A DNA stretch of 35,036 bases from Bacteroidota bacterium (GCA_021812705.1 JAKAMT010000012.1:1-35036), one strand, 5' to 3'; shown: positions 22,913 through 32,028, counted from the stretch's first letter. The notes: generated from the sequence alone by a model not told the origin. Made by a program: numbers and translations.

Positions 22913-24385
22913 ATGGCTGATAAACCGAAATGTAATTGCGGTGTTTTTGGAATCTTTGCATCCAATGAGGCTGCTGTTGCAACTTATTACGGTCTGCTCG
23001 CGCTTCAGCATAGAGGTCAGGAAGCGGCAGGAATCGTTACCCTCTCTAAAAATGAGAAGGGGAAAACTGTACTAAACGTTCACAAGTCGCTTGGACTCGT
23101 TTCAGAAATTTTTAACAATGACAAAATTTTTGATGATGACCTCGAAGGTGATTGTGCGATAGGACATAACAGATACTCTACTACCGGATCATCCGGCTCG
23201 AGAAAAAATATACAGCCTTTTACCGTAAACTACCGCCTGGGCAATATTGCCATTGCTCATAACGGAAATCTCACAAATGCCAAGAAGCTGAGAGACGAGT
23301 TGGTTAATGACGGGGCAATCTTTCAAACTACAAGCGATACAGAAGTAATTCTTCATCTGATTGCAAGAAGCAAACTGGAAAATCAGATAGATCAGATAAA
23401 AGAAGCGCTTAAAAAAGTTGAAGGCGCCTACAGCATCGTAATAATGACTAACGATAAACTAATTGGCGCGCGCGACCCGCACGGCTTCCGTCCCTTCTGC
23501 ATAGGCAAACTGAACGGATCTTTTGTGCTCACTTCCGAAACTTGCGCTCTGGATATAAATTCTGCTGAATATATCCGCGATATTGAACCGGGTGAAATGG
23601 TCATTATAGATAAAGAAGCAACAGAGAAGAATCAGGTAAAGTCCGTAAGAATCCATGAAGAAAAAATTTCTCCCAAGCATTGCATCTTTGAATATATCTA
23701 CTTCTCTCGGCCGGACAGCCGTGTCTTCGGCTCGAACGTTGATAAGATGAGACGAAAATTGGGAAAAGTTTTGGCGCAAAAACATCCGGTAACAGATATA
23801 GACGGAGACAAAGTAATCGTTATAAGCGTACCAGACAGCTCCAACACTGCGTCAATAGGATATCAGGCTCAGCTAGCTAAACAGGGTGTCCCTTCAAAAC
23901 TCGAAATAGGACTAATTCGAAGCCATTATATCGGCAGAACATTTATTCTCCCGGGTCAGCATGCCCGCGAAGTTGGAGTTAAAATTAAATTTAACACCGT
24001 CAAAGGAGTTCTGGAAGATAAAACAATAGTACTAATCGACGATTCTATTGTAAGAGGAACTACTTCCAGACAGCTTGTGAAACTTTTACGGGAGGCTAAT
24101 CCGAAAGCTATTCATCTTCGCATCTCTTCGCCGCCTATCATTTCTCCCTGTTATTACGGTATGGACTTCCCGTCGAAAGAAGAATTGATCGCAAATAAAT
24201 TCGATGTTAATGTGGAAGAAATCCGGAAATATCTCGACGTGGATTCTCTTGAATATCTTTCTATCGATGAGATGCTGGAAGCCATGATAGATCATAAACC
24301 TGACGAGTTTTGCACCGCCTGTTTCTCAGGCAATTATCCGGTGCAGATAAATAAAGATATCACAAAAGAAGTTTACGAAGACTAA
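22913..24385 (+). CDS. purF: Amidophosphoribosyltransferase, Fe-S type
   Basis: 490 residues; catalyses the first step of purine synthesis, glutamine plus PRPP to phosphoribosylamine. An 8-residue propeptide (MADKPKCN) precedes the nucleophile Cys9 of CGVFGIF, as in the self-processing Bacillus type. The glutaminase domain shows HRGQEAAGI, GHNRYSTTG and AHNGNLTNA; the PRPP site is VLIDDSIVRGTTSRQ. Four Cys matching the [4Fe-4S] ligands of the oxygen-sensitive class are C257, C413, C467 and C470. ATG 22913 with GAGGAAG upstream is preferred over TTG 22895. A strong terminator directly upstream suggests readthrough or attenuation; pgsA follows after 13 bases. Confidence 0.95.
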   Translation: MADKPKCNCGVFGIFASNEAAVATYYGLLALQHRGQEAAGIVTLSKNEKGKTVLNVHKSLGLVSEIFNNDKIFDDDLEGDCAIGHNRYSTTGSSGSRKNIQPFTVNYRLGNIAIAHNGNLTNAKKLRDELVNDGAIFQTTSDTEVILHLIARSKLENQIDQIKEALKKVEGAYSIVIMTNDKLIGARDPHGFRPFCIGKLNGSFVLTSETCALDINSAEYIRDIEPGEMVIIDKEATEKNQVKSVRIHEEKISPKHCIFEYIYFSRPDSRVFGSNVDKMRRKLGKVLAQKHPVTDIDGDKVIVISVPDSSNTASIGYQAQLAKQGVPSKLEIGLIRSHYIGRTFILPGQHAREVGVKIKFNTVKGVLEDKTIVLIDDSIVRGTTSRQLVKLLREANPKAIHLRISSPPIISPCYYGMDFPSKEELIANKFDVNVEEIRKYLDVDSLEYLSIDEMLEAMIDHKPDEFCTACFSGNYPVQINKDITKEVYED

Positions 24386-24398
24386 TTTCAGGCCGATT

Positions 24399-24974
24399 AT
24401 GAAAATTTATTTCAAAGATATATTCCTGATCCCAAATCTTCTTAGCTTATTCAGACTTTTGTTGTTTATACCCATTCAAATATTTTTCAATATGATGAGG
24501 ATCAACAGCGATTTCAGTCTTTTTATTCTGGCAACAATTTTAGTTGCGTTTATTTCCGATCTGATGGATGGATTCATAGCAAGAAAAACAAACAAGATCT
24601 CCGAACTAGGTAAAATAATAGATCCTCTCGCAGATAAAGTTTTAATGGCATTCATTATTGTAAATTTATTTTTGATCGGTTATATATCTGCATATTATTT
24701 CTGGATAATTATTTTAAGGGATGTTCTGATTTTTACCGGCGGAATAATTGTAAGTAAAAAAATGGGAAAAGTATTACCGTCAAATAAATTGGGAAAACTG
24801 ACCGTCTTCTCTATTGGTATATTTATCATACTAACCCTTCTTCAGATCAATAGGAATAATACATGGTATCAGGCAGTCATGTACCTGAGCCTGATTTTTT
24901 CATTCGCGTCTGTTGCCGGTTATTTTATTCGTGCTGTAGAAATTATCAGATGGAAGAAGAATGAAACTGTTTGA
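24399..24974 (+). CDS. pgsA: CDP-diacylglycerol--glycerol-3-phosphate 3-phosphatidyltransferase
   Basis: 191 residues, an integral membrane enzyme of phosphatidylglycerol synthesis. The CDP-alcohol phosphotransferase signature D-x2-DG-x2-AR-x8-G-x3-D-x3-D is complete in DLMDGFIARKTNKISELGK and the following IIDPLADK (about residues 52-80). About five hydrophobic segments surround it. A related enzyme with another alcohol acceptor is possible, but PgsA is the best fit by length and N-terminus (IPNLLSLFRLLLFIP). It overlaps ftsY by 14 bases. Confidence 0.88.
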   Translation: MKIYFKDIFLIPNLLSLFRLLLFIPIQIFFNMMRINSDFSLFILATILVAFISDLMDGFIARKTNKISELGKIIDPLADKVLMAFIIVNLFLIGYISAYYFWIIILRDVLIFTGGIIVSKKMGKVLPSNKLGKLTVFSIGIFIILTLLQINRNNTWYQAVMYLSLIFSFASVAGYFIRAVEIIRWKKNETV

Positions 24975-25890
24975 CGGACTGAAAAAATTAAAAGAGGGTC
25001 TAAGCAAGACCCGAGAAAATATAGTTTCAAAAATTTCAGAAGTAGTTACACGAAAAGCCCAGATAGATGAAAACACTCTTGATGAACTCGAGGAAATTCT
25101 TATCGGCGGTGATCTCGGAACTTCACTTTCCGAAAAACTGATTGCTAATACCAAATCAGCATTGTTCAAGGAACAGGATAGATCAGTCGACCGCGTTAAA
25201 GAAATATTAAAAGACGAACTCACAAAACTTATAGCTCCGCGGAACGGATTTTCTGTAGATACACCAAAAGAAAATGCGGTCAAGATTAAAATTATACTTG
25301 TGATAGGCGTGAACGGCTCGGGAAAAACGACTACAATCGGAAAGCTTGCATACAAATTTATAAATGAGGGAAAGAAAGTTATTATTGGATCGGCCGATAC
25401 TTTCAGAGCCGCTGCCAACGATCAGCTTAAAACCTGGGTAAACAGGGCGGGGGCGGATCTTATCGAAGATATTTCAAAAGATCCTTCGGCTGTGGTCTAC
25501 GAGACTATTCAAAAAGCCAAAGCAGATAATTACGATCTGGTTCTGATAGATACGGCAGGGAGACTTCATAACAATAAAAACCTGATGCTGGAGCTCAATA
25601 AAATTAACGGGGTGATTGGAAATCTGATACCGGGAGCCCCGGATGAATCATTCCTGGTGGTTGACGGGAATTCCGGTCAGAACGCAATCAAACAGTACGA
25701 AGAATTTTCCAAGTATTCAAAACTTAGCGGAATCATAATTACAAAATTAGACGGAACTGCCAAAGGGGGATCGGTTCTTCAAATTGCGGCAGAGAAAAAC
25801 ATACCTATCAGATTCATCGGCCTTGGCGAAGGAATAGAAGACCTGCAGGAATTTAATCCTTCCGAATTTGTGAACGCACTTTTTTCTTAA
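24961..25890 (+). CDS. ftsY: Signal recognition particle receptor FtsY
   Basis: 309 residues forming just the NG GTPase core; the acidic A domain of E. coli FtsY is missing, as in many bacteria. The N domain helices (residues 1-85) are followed by G1 GVNGSGKTTTIGKLAY (near 120), DTFRAAANDQL, G3 DTAGRLHNN and G4 TKLDGTAKGG (near 262). It docks SRP-ribosome complexes at the membrane. ATG 24961 overlaps the pgsA end by 14 bases. Last gene before a 331-base gap. Confidence 0.95.
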   Translation: MKLFDGLKKLKEGLSKTRENIVSKISEVVTRKAQIDENTLDELEEILIGGDLGTSLSEKLIANTKSALFKEQDRSVDRVKEILKDELTKLIAPRNGFSVDTPKENAVKIKIILVIGVNGSGKTTTIGKLAYKFINEGKKVIIGSADTFRAAANDQLKTWVNRAGADLIEDISKDPSAVVYETIQKAKADNYDLVLIDTAGRLHNNKNLMLELNKINGVIGNLIPGAPDESFLVVDGNSGQNAIKQYEEFSKYSKLSGIIITKLDGTAKGGSVLQIAAEKNIPIRFIGLGEGIEDLQEFNPSEFVNALFS

Positions 25891-26221
25891 TGCATTTTAT
25901 CTGATTTAAATTGCAAGAAGAGAAATGAATCATCATCTCAAATAATTATCCTCACCTCAGATAATTTTGTTAAAAATTCAAAATATAGACAGGCAAGTCT
26001 TTATTTTATCCCCGTGTTTGTCTAAATTTGCGGTCGAAATTTTGGAATTCTTAATAATAAGATTTGCTGGCTAATTTATTCTCCTAATTAAAAAGCCCTT
26101 AAATCTTTTGGCGGGAATGATTGAAAAATCCGGCATTTTACAGGTTTTTGCATATCATCAACTGGCAAGATTGTTGTTAAGAAGATGAAATTAAATTAAA
26201 TCATTACAATCTGAGGAATAA
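25891..26221 (+). other. 331-base intergenic region before nifJ
   Basis: No gene seen. It holds an imperfect direct repeat, CTCAAATAATT (25937-25947) and CTCAGATAATT (25956-25966), starts 19 bases apart, and a weak hairpin AATTATC/GATAATT (25944-25966) followed by TTGTT that could end the ftsY transcript. TAAATTTG at about 26014-26021 matches a Bacteroidota-type -7 element, but no partner -33 box is clear. A GAGGA ribosome site sits just before nifJ. It presumably contains the nifJ promoter. Confidence 0.5.
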
Positions 26222-29200
26222 ATGGAAAGAAGAAAGATTACAATTGATGGCAATGAAGCGGCTGCACACGTTGCGTACAGAGTGAGCGAGGTTATTGCTA
26301 TCTATCCGATAACTCCCTCATCCACAATGGGTGAGTTATCTGATGCATGGTCCGCTAAAGGATTAAAAAATATTTGGGGATCTGTACCTAGTGTAACGGA
26401 AATGCAAAGCGAAGGCGGTGCGGCAGGCGCGGTTCACGGATCATTACAAACCGGTGCACTTACAACAACATTCACGGCATCGCAGGGATTGTTCCTTATG
26501 ATTCCGAATATGTATAAGATTGCCGGTGAATTAACCCCGGCTGTATTTCACGTAAGCGCCCGCTCAATTGCTGCCGCAGCGCTTTCAATATTCGGGGATC
26601 ACAGCGATGTTATGGCTACACGCCAAACCGGATTCGGTTTGATCGCTTCCAATTCGGTTCAGGAAGTTATGGATACAGCTGCAATAATCCACAGAGCCAC
26701 ACTTGAATCAAGAATACCTTTCGTTCACTTCTTTGACGGATTCAGAACTTCTGCAGAAGTTATGAAGATGGAAGAATTAACCGATGACGATATACGCGCA
26801 ATGATTGATGAAGAAAAAATTAAGGAATTCAGGGAAAGAGCTCTCAATCCGGAACATCCTTTTATCAGGGGTACTGCGCAGAATCCTGATGTTTATTTCC
26901 AGGGAAGAGAAACTGTTAACAAGTATTATAACGCATGTCCCGAAATTGTCCAGGAATCGATGGATAAATTTGCGCAGATCACAGGCCGCCAGTATCATCT
27001 GTTCGATTACTATGGAGCTAAAGATGCAAAGAGAATTATTGTAATGATGGGTTCCGGTGCAGAAGCTGCAGAAGAAACTGTCGATTATCTGATGAACAGG
27101 ATGGAAGAAAAGGTCGGCATAGTCAAAGTTCGTTTATACAGACCCTTCTCCGCAAAACATCTGATTGCTGCTCTTCCGAAAACTGTTGAATGCATCTCTG
27201 TTTTAGATCGTACAAAAGAACCCGGCTCGCTTGGTGAACCGCTCTATCTCGATGTTGTTACTGCGATTTCAGAAGAGATGAGTTCAAACAATCCTCCATT
27301 TGCAAAAATGCCGAAGATCGTAGGCGGACGTTACGGCCTCTCGTCAAAAGAATTTACACCTGCAATGGTGAAAGGTGTTTTTGATAACATGAAGAACGCC
27401 GAACCTAAAAATCATTTCACGGTGGGCATTAATGATGACGTTACTTTCACAAGCATAGACTATGATTACAACTTCATGGTAGAAGGTGATGATGTTCATC
27501 GCTGCCTCTTTTATGGATTGGGCGCGGACGGAACGGTTGGCGCTAATAAAAACTCGATTAAAATTATCGGTGAAGAAACTGACAATTATGCCCAGGGTTA
27601 TTTTGTATACGACTCAAAAAAATCAGGATCTACGACGGTATCTCATCTACGCTTCGGTAAAAAACAGATCCGCTCAAGCTATCTTATTCAGACAGCAAAA
27701 TTTGTAGGCTGCCATACATTCAACCTTCTCGAAAAATTTGATGTGCTTGGTAACATAGAAAACGGCGGAACATTTCTGCTCAACAGTCCGTACAGCAAAG
27801 AGGATACATGGGATCAGCTCCCAATACGGGTTCAGCAGCAGATCATTGATAAGAAATTGAATTTTTATGTGATTGACGGTTATGCCGTTGCTTCAAAAAC
27901 CGGAATGGGAAGCAGAGTAAACACAATCATGCAGACATGCTTCTTTGCTATCTCGAATATTCTTCCAAGAGAAGAAGCGATCGAACAGATTAAAAAATCT
28001 ATCAAGAAAACTTACGGCGCAAAAGGAGAAGAGATAGTTAAGAAAAATTTTGAAGCCGTTGATCAGACTCTCGAAAATTTATTCAAGATTGATGTGCCGT
28101 CTCAGGTGACCAGCAAAATTGAGATCCCTGCTATCGTTTCCGACAAAGCTCCCGCATTTGTGCGCGAGACTCTGGGCAAGATGATGGAAGGGAAAGGCGA
28201 TGAAGTTAAAGTAAGCGAAATGCCGATAGATGGAACATTTCCATCTGCTACTACAAGATGGGAAAAGAGAAATATTGCTCTTGAAGTTCCAGCATGGGAT
28301 CCCGAATGGTGTATCCAGTGCGGCAAATGCGCTATGGTTTGTCCACATGCCGCCATCAGAATTAAAGCTTATGATAAAAAATATTTGGACGGAAAACCGG
28401 AAACATTTAAGCATATGGATGCAAAGGGAAAAGAATTTCCTGAAGGATACGCCTACACAATCCAGACCGCGGTTGAAGATTGTACCGGCTGCGAAATGTG
28501 CGTTGAGGTATGCCCGGCAAAAAATAAAAAAGAAACCAAACTCAAAGCCCTCAATATGGTTCCGCAGATCCCTATCAAGACGCAGGAACGGAAAAACTTC
28601 GAGTACTTCTTCAATCTTCCTGAATTGGATAGAAGATTAATTAATACAGCAGTCATAAAAGCTCAGCAGCTTCAGGAGCCTCTGTTCGAGTTCAGCGGCG
28701 CATGCTCTGGCTGCGGAGAAACACCCTATGTTAAATTGGTTTCCCAGTTGTTCGGAGACAGATCTGTAATAGCAAATGCAACCGGATGCTCCTCAATATA
28801 TGGCGGAAATCTTCCAACCACACCTTGGGCTGTAAATAAAGAGGGAAGAGGTCCTGCCTGGGCTAACTCTTTATTTGAGGATAATGCAGAGTTCGGTATG
28901 GGAATGAGACTTTCAATCGATAAGCAGAATGAATTCGCAAAAGAATTGCTCGCAAAACTTTCAGATGAAATTGGTAAAGACTTGGCAGAAGCCATCTTAT
29001 CCGCAGATCAGAAAGATGAAGTTGGCATATATGAACAGAGAGAACGCGTTGATCAGTTGAAGAAAAAATTAACTCAGCTTAAATCGAAAGAAGCCTCCAA
29101 ATTAAGCGAAGTAGCAGATTTTTTGGTTAAAAAATCTGTTTGGATCATCGGAGGAGACGGCTGGGCTTACGATATCGGTTACGGCGGATTGGATCATGTG

Positions 29201-29806
29201 ATGGCCTCGGGCAAAAACGTGAACATTCTTGTATTGGATACGGAGGTTTATTCCAATACAGGAGGACAGATGTCAAAATCAACATCTTACGGCGCGGTTG
29301 CTAAATTCGCTGCCGCAGGTAAAACTACAGCTAAAAAAGATCTTGCTATGATGGCCATGACTTACGGAAATGTCTACGTAGCCAAGGTCGCTATGGGATC
29401 AAACGATGCGCAGACTCTCAGAGCATTCCTTGAAGCGGAAGCCTACGACGGTCCGTCTATCATCATTGCTTACAGCCATTGCATTGCGCACGGAATCAAT
29501 ATGGCTAAAGGAATGGAAAGCCAGAAACTCGCTGTGGATTCAGGACACTGGCCTTTATTCAGATACAATCCTGAAAATGTACTTGAAGGTAAAAATCCTC
29601 TTAAACTTGATTCCAAAGCTCCGAAGATTAAACTCGAAGAGTACATTTACAATGAAACTCGTTACAAGATGCTTACCAAATCCCATCCCAAAGAAGCAAA
29701 ACATCTGCTGGAATTAGGTCAGGCAGAAGTTTTGAAAAAATGGAAGTTTTACGAACAGATGGCTGAAATGAAAGTATCTGAAAGCGGAGAAGAAAAAGCA
29801 AATTAA
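26222..29806 (+). CDS. nifJ: Pyruvate:ferredoxin (flavodoxin) oxidoreductase
   Basis: 1194 residues, the full single-chain homodimeric type. It converts pyruvate and CoA to acetyl-CoA, CO2 and reduced ferredoxin. Domains in order: N-terminal pyrimidine-binding domain (AIYPITPSSTMGELSD near 25-45), the transketolase-C-like domain, the gamma domain, a 2x[4Fe-4S] ferredoxin insert (CIQCGKCAMVCP near 698 and CTGCEMCVEVCP near 754), and the TPP domain with the extra cluster (SGACSGCGETPYVK near 825), GDGWAYDIG (near 979) and NTGGQMSKST. All cluster and cofactor motifs are intact. ATG 26222 follows GAGGA. With the hydrogenase in this window it fits an anaerobic pyruvate-to-H2 economy; the direct electron partner is ferredoxin. 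Confidence 0.97.
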   Translation: MERRKITIDGNEAAAHVAYRVSEVIAIYPITPSSTMGELSDAWSAKGLKNIWGSVPSVTEMQSEGGAAGAVHGSLQTGALTTTFTASQGLFLMIPNMYKIAGELTPAVFHVSARSIAAAALSIFGDHSDVMATRQTGFGLIASNSVQEVMDTAAIIHRATLESRIPFVHFFDGFRTSAEVMKMEELTDDDIRAMIDEEKIKEFRERALNPEHPFIRGTAQNPDVYFQGRETVNKYYNACPEIVQESMDKFAQITGRQYHLFDYYGAKDAKRIIVMMGSGAEAAEETVDYLMNRMEEKVGIVKVRLYRPFSAKHLIAALPKTVECISVLDRTKEPGSLGEPLYLDVVTAISEEMSSNNPPFAKMPKIVGGRYGLSSKEFTPAMVKGVFDNMKNAEPKNHFTVGINDDVTFTSIDYDYNFMVEGDDVHRCLFYGLGADGTVGANKNSIKIIGEETDNYAQGYFVYDSKKSGSTTVSHLRFGKKQIRSSYLIQTAKFVGCHTFNLLEKFDVLGNIENGGTFLLNSPYSKEDTWDQLPIRVQQQIIDKKLNFYVIDGYAVASKTGMGSRVNTIMQTCFFAISNILPREEAIEQIKKSIKKTYGAKGEEIVKKNFEAVDQTLENLFKIDVPSQVTSKIEIPAIVSDKAPAFVRETLGKMMEGKGDEVKVSEMPIDGTFPSATTRWEKRNIALEVPAWDPEWCIQCGKCAMVCPHAAIRIKAYDKKYLDGKPETFKHMDAKGKEFPEGYAYTIQTAVEDCTGCEMCVEVCPAKNKKETKLKALNMVPQIPIKTQERKNFEYFFNLPELDRRLINTAVIKAQQLQEPLFEFSGACSGCGETPYVKLVSQLFGDRSVIANATGCSSIYGGNLPTTPWAVNKEGRGPAWANSLFEDNAEFGMGMRLSIDKQNEFAKELLAKLSDEIGKDLAEAILSADQKDEVGIYEQRERVDQLKKKLTQLKSKEASKLSEVADFLVKKSVWIIGGDGWAYDIGYGGLDHVMASGKNVNILVLDTEVYSNTGGQMSKSTSYGAVAKFAAAGKTTAKKDLAMMAMTYGNVYVAKVAMGSNDAQTLRAFLEAEAYDGPSIIIAYSHCIAHGINMAKGMESQKLAVDSGHWPLFRYNPENVLEGKNPLKLDSKAPKIKLEEYIYNETRYKMLTKSHPKEAKHLLELGQAEVLKKWKFYEQMAEMKVSESGEEKAN

Positions 29807-29820
29807 CATTAGAAACACTT

Positions 29821-29852
29821 CCGGGTAAACTTTTTGCTAAAAGTTTGCCCGG
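29821..29852 (+). other. Long hairpin between nifJ and the DHOD-like gene
   Basis: A 14-bp stem (29821-29834 with 29839-29852, one G-U pair) closes a TGCT loop, 14 bases after the nifJ stop. No T run follows on either strand, so it is not a standard terminator. It more likely stabilises the nifJ mRNA or sets the level of the downstream gene. Confidence 0.6.
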
Positions 29853-29888
29853 CTCGGTGTCATCACTTATAAAGATTAAGGAGTTACT

Positions 29889-30887
29889 ATGGATCTATCA
29901 ACGACATATATGGGACTAAAGTTAAAAAATCCGGTTGTCGCTTCAGCATCCCCTCTTTCTCAAAACGTTGACACTGTAAAGGCGTTGGAGGATGCAGGCG
30001 CGTCTGCGGTTGTTGTTTATTCTTTGTTCGAAGAGCAGATTAATCATGAATCGGGTGAATTGGATCATTATCTGAGCGCTCATTCAGACAGCAATGCGGA
30101 AGCAGCTAGTTATTTCCCTGAACCGGAAAGATTTCATCTCACTCCGTATCAGTATCTCGATCATATTGCCGCATTAAAGAAAAAAGTCGGCATTCCAGTT
30201 ATCGGAAGCTTGAATGGAGTGAGTGCTGGCGGATGGGTTAAATATGCTAAAAATATGCAGGATGCCGGAGCGGATGCAATTGAACTGAATGTTTATTACA
30301 TACCTACAAATCCCAAAACTTCAAGTCTGGAAATTGAGGAGATGTATGTGAACGTTCTTAAAGAAGTTAAAAGTAATGTCAAAATTCCTGTAGCAATTAA
30401 ACTTAGTCCTTTCTTCACATCCATGTCTAATATGGCTCACAAATTGGATGAAGCAGGAGCTGATGGATTGGTACTCTTCAATAGATTCTATCAGCCGGAT
30501 TTCGATTTGAGCAAGCTTGAAGTTGTACCCAACCTGATCTTAAGTACAAACTGGGAGATGCGCCTTCCTTTGCGTTGGATCGCCATTCTGTATGGACAGG
30601 TAAAATCTTCTCTTGCAGCCACTAGCGGAATTACATCGCATGAGGATGTATTGAAAGTTCTGATGGCAGGTGCCGATGTCGCTATGATTGCATCGGAGTT
30701 GTTGAGAAACGGACTCGGAAAGGTCGGAGATATTTTGAAAGGAATGGAAAACTGGATGAAGGAAAATGAATATTCATCTGTTTCAATGATGAAAGGAAGC
30801 ATGAGCCAGAAATCCGTTGCGGAACCGGCTGCATTCGAAAGAGCAAATTATATGAAAATGCTTCAGAGCTTTAAAACACATATCTGA
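29889..30887 (+). CDS. Dihydroorotate dehydrogenase-like flavoprotein paired with nifJ
   Basis: 332 residues, a TIM-barrel of the PyrD family: [22 protein letters not shown] at the N-terminus ([13 protein letters not shown] core), [51 protein letters not shown] at the phosphate end. The catalytic loop of true DHODs (NxSCPN type) is replaced by NVYYIPTNP, with no Cys or Ser base, so orotate chemistry is doubtful. Such genes are annotated DHOD-like and recur beside nifJ, from memory. It could be an FMN protein tied to pyruvate or ferredoxin metabolism; the reaction is unknown. ATG 29889 has AAGGAG just upstream. A clear terminator follows. Confidence 0.8.
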   Translation: MDLSTTYMGLKLKNPVVASASPLSQNVDTVKALEDAGASAVVVYSLFEEQINHESGELDHYLSAHSDSNAEAASYFPEPERFHLTPYQYLDHIAALKKKVGIPVIGSLNGVSAGGWVKYAKNMQDAGADAIELNVYYIPTNPKTSSLEIEEMYVNVLKEVKSNVKIPVAIKLSPFFTSMSNMAHKLDEAGADGLVLFNRFYQPDFDLSKLEVVPNLILSTNWEMRLPLRWIAILYGQVKSSLAATSGITSHEDVLKVLMAGADVAMIASELLRNGLGKVGDILKGMENWMKENEYSSVSMMKGSMSQKSVAEPAAFERANYMKMLQSFKTHI

Positions 30888-30905
30888 CTCTAAGATAAAT
30901 CTTCA

Positions 30906-30943
30906 AAAGCCGTGTATCCCTCAAGGTATGCGGCTTTTTTTTT
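30906..30943 (+). terminator. Intrinsic terminator of the nifJ operon
   Basis: AAAGCCG (30906-30912) pairs with CGGCTTT (30931-30937), extended by a partly wobble inner stem, and ends in nine T. It starts 19 bases after the DHOD-like stop. Confidence 0.88.
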
Positions 30944-31018
30944 GGTGATAATTATTCGCAAGCATTATATCTGCTACTTGCTTATATTTATTCAAGAATC
31001 AAATCGGCGATTACTGCA

Positions 31019-31738
31019 ATGCAGGAATTTTACCATAAATGGTATTCTCAATATCTCAATCGTGATTTTGAAATGCTCGTGTTCGGGCATGCGGGGCACC
31101 CTGTTATCCTATTCCCGACTGCGAAAGGAAGATATTACGAAAATAAAGACTGCGGATTGATAGAATCGGTATCAAAAATTATTGATGAGGGAAAGGTAAG
31201 AATTTACTGCCCGGATGGTATCGATTCCGAAAGCTGGTTTAATTATGAGATTCATCCGGCGGACAGGGTCAAGACTCATATGGCTTATGAAAGAGTTATA
31301 ATTAATGATGTAATTGGATTTGCAAAGTATGAATCGGAAACTGAAAAAGTAACTTTGGCCGGATGCGGGTTCGGCGGCTATCATGCTGCCAATATAGCTT
31401 TTCGCCATCCCCAGCTCGTTACACATCTTTTCACTATGGGAGCGCAGTTCAATATCAAACCTCACATCATGGGACATTATGATGATGATTGTTACTTCAA
31501 TAATCCGGAGGATTATATCTCCAATTTGGAGGATGAATGGTTTCTCTCCAGAATAAAACTGATCAGGATCATTCTAGGCGTTGGAGAATGGGATGCTTTA
31601 TTGGGTGAAAATGAAAATTTTTCTTCAATTTTGAAAACGAAAAATATTGAACACAACCTTGATATTAGAAAATGGGCCGGTAGCGACTGGCGTTGGTGGA
31701 AAGAGATGTTTGTCAATTATCTTGGAACTATTAGTTAA
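31019..31738 (+). CDS. Esterase-fold protein lacking catalytic Ser and His (pseudo-esterase)
   Basis: 239 residues of the COG4947-like alpha/beta-hydrolase group. N-terminal strands (EMLVFGHAGHPVILFPT), the nucleophile-elbow region (TLAGCGFGGYHAANIAFRHP) and the C-terminal DWRWW are recognisable. In active relatives as I recall them, the elbow is GCSxGG and the end reads HDWxWW. Here the Ser position is Gly117 and the His position is Ser222, while the surrounding scaffold is intact. Either it is a non-catalytic binding protein or it uses another residue such as Cys116. The frame is complete, so it is not simply decaying. It starts at ATG 31019 with a weak site, 75 bases after the nifJ terminator, as its own unit. 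Confidence 0.75.
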   Translation: MQEFYHKWYSQYLNRDFEMLVFGHAGHPVILFPTAKGRYYENKDCGLIESVSKIIDEGKVRIYCPDGIDSESWFNYEIHPADRVKTHMAYERVIINDVIGFAKYESETEKVTLAGCGFGGYHAANIAFRHPQLVTHLFTMGAQFNIKPHIMGHYDDDCYFNNPEDYISNLEDEWFLSRIKLIRIILGVGEWDALLGENENFSSILKTKNIEHNLDIRKWAGSDWRWWKEMFVNYLGTIS

Positions 31739-32028
31739 TATCATCATCCGGAGAATTAATTAATATGTTAGTGTGATCTTAAGGATGAATGATTTATATT
31801 TGCATTGTAAATACTGCTCGCTTTGCAGATAATTGATCAGATCGTTTTTATCACCTCCTTTTTGGCCGGTCGTTAAATTAATTGTGATTGAATATTAGCC
31901 TTTGTGATTTTCAGAAAAATTAGAAAACTGCTTTGCAATTTGCCGTGCATTTTAACATAAATATAATTGCATCAGCAGTCCGGAGTTAAACCGTAGTTAA
32001 ATATTATTTATAAATAAATCGAGTTAAA
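31739..32028 (+). other. 290-base leader region of the DEAD-box helicase gene
   Basis: No gene seen. TATATTTG (about 31796-31803) matches a Bacteroidota-type -7 element, giving a possible start near 31810 and a leader of over 200 bases. Within it ATCACCTCCTTTTT (31850-31863) matches the 3' end of 16S rRNA (anti-Shine-Dalgarno) for 12 bases. The region next to the helicase ATG is AT-rich with no good ribosome site. Confidence 0.4.

Noticed and set aside
24900-25418. 172-codon minus-strand open frame over the pgsA/ftsY junction
   Set aside because: Ser/Phe-rich product typical of antisense to Lys/Glu-rich coding sequence; ftsY is unmistakable on the other strand.
26530-26550. TTTCACGTAAGCG as a degenerate parS site
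   Set aside because: Only half of the parS palindrome matches and it lies within nifJ coding sequence, 7 kb from parAB.
31840-31870. Minus-strand AAAAAGGAGGTGAT as the ribosome site of a small hidden gene
   Set aside because: No start codon lies at a suitable distance downstream on the minus strand, and no open frame with coding character follows.
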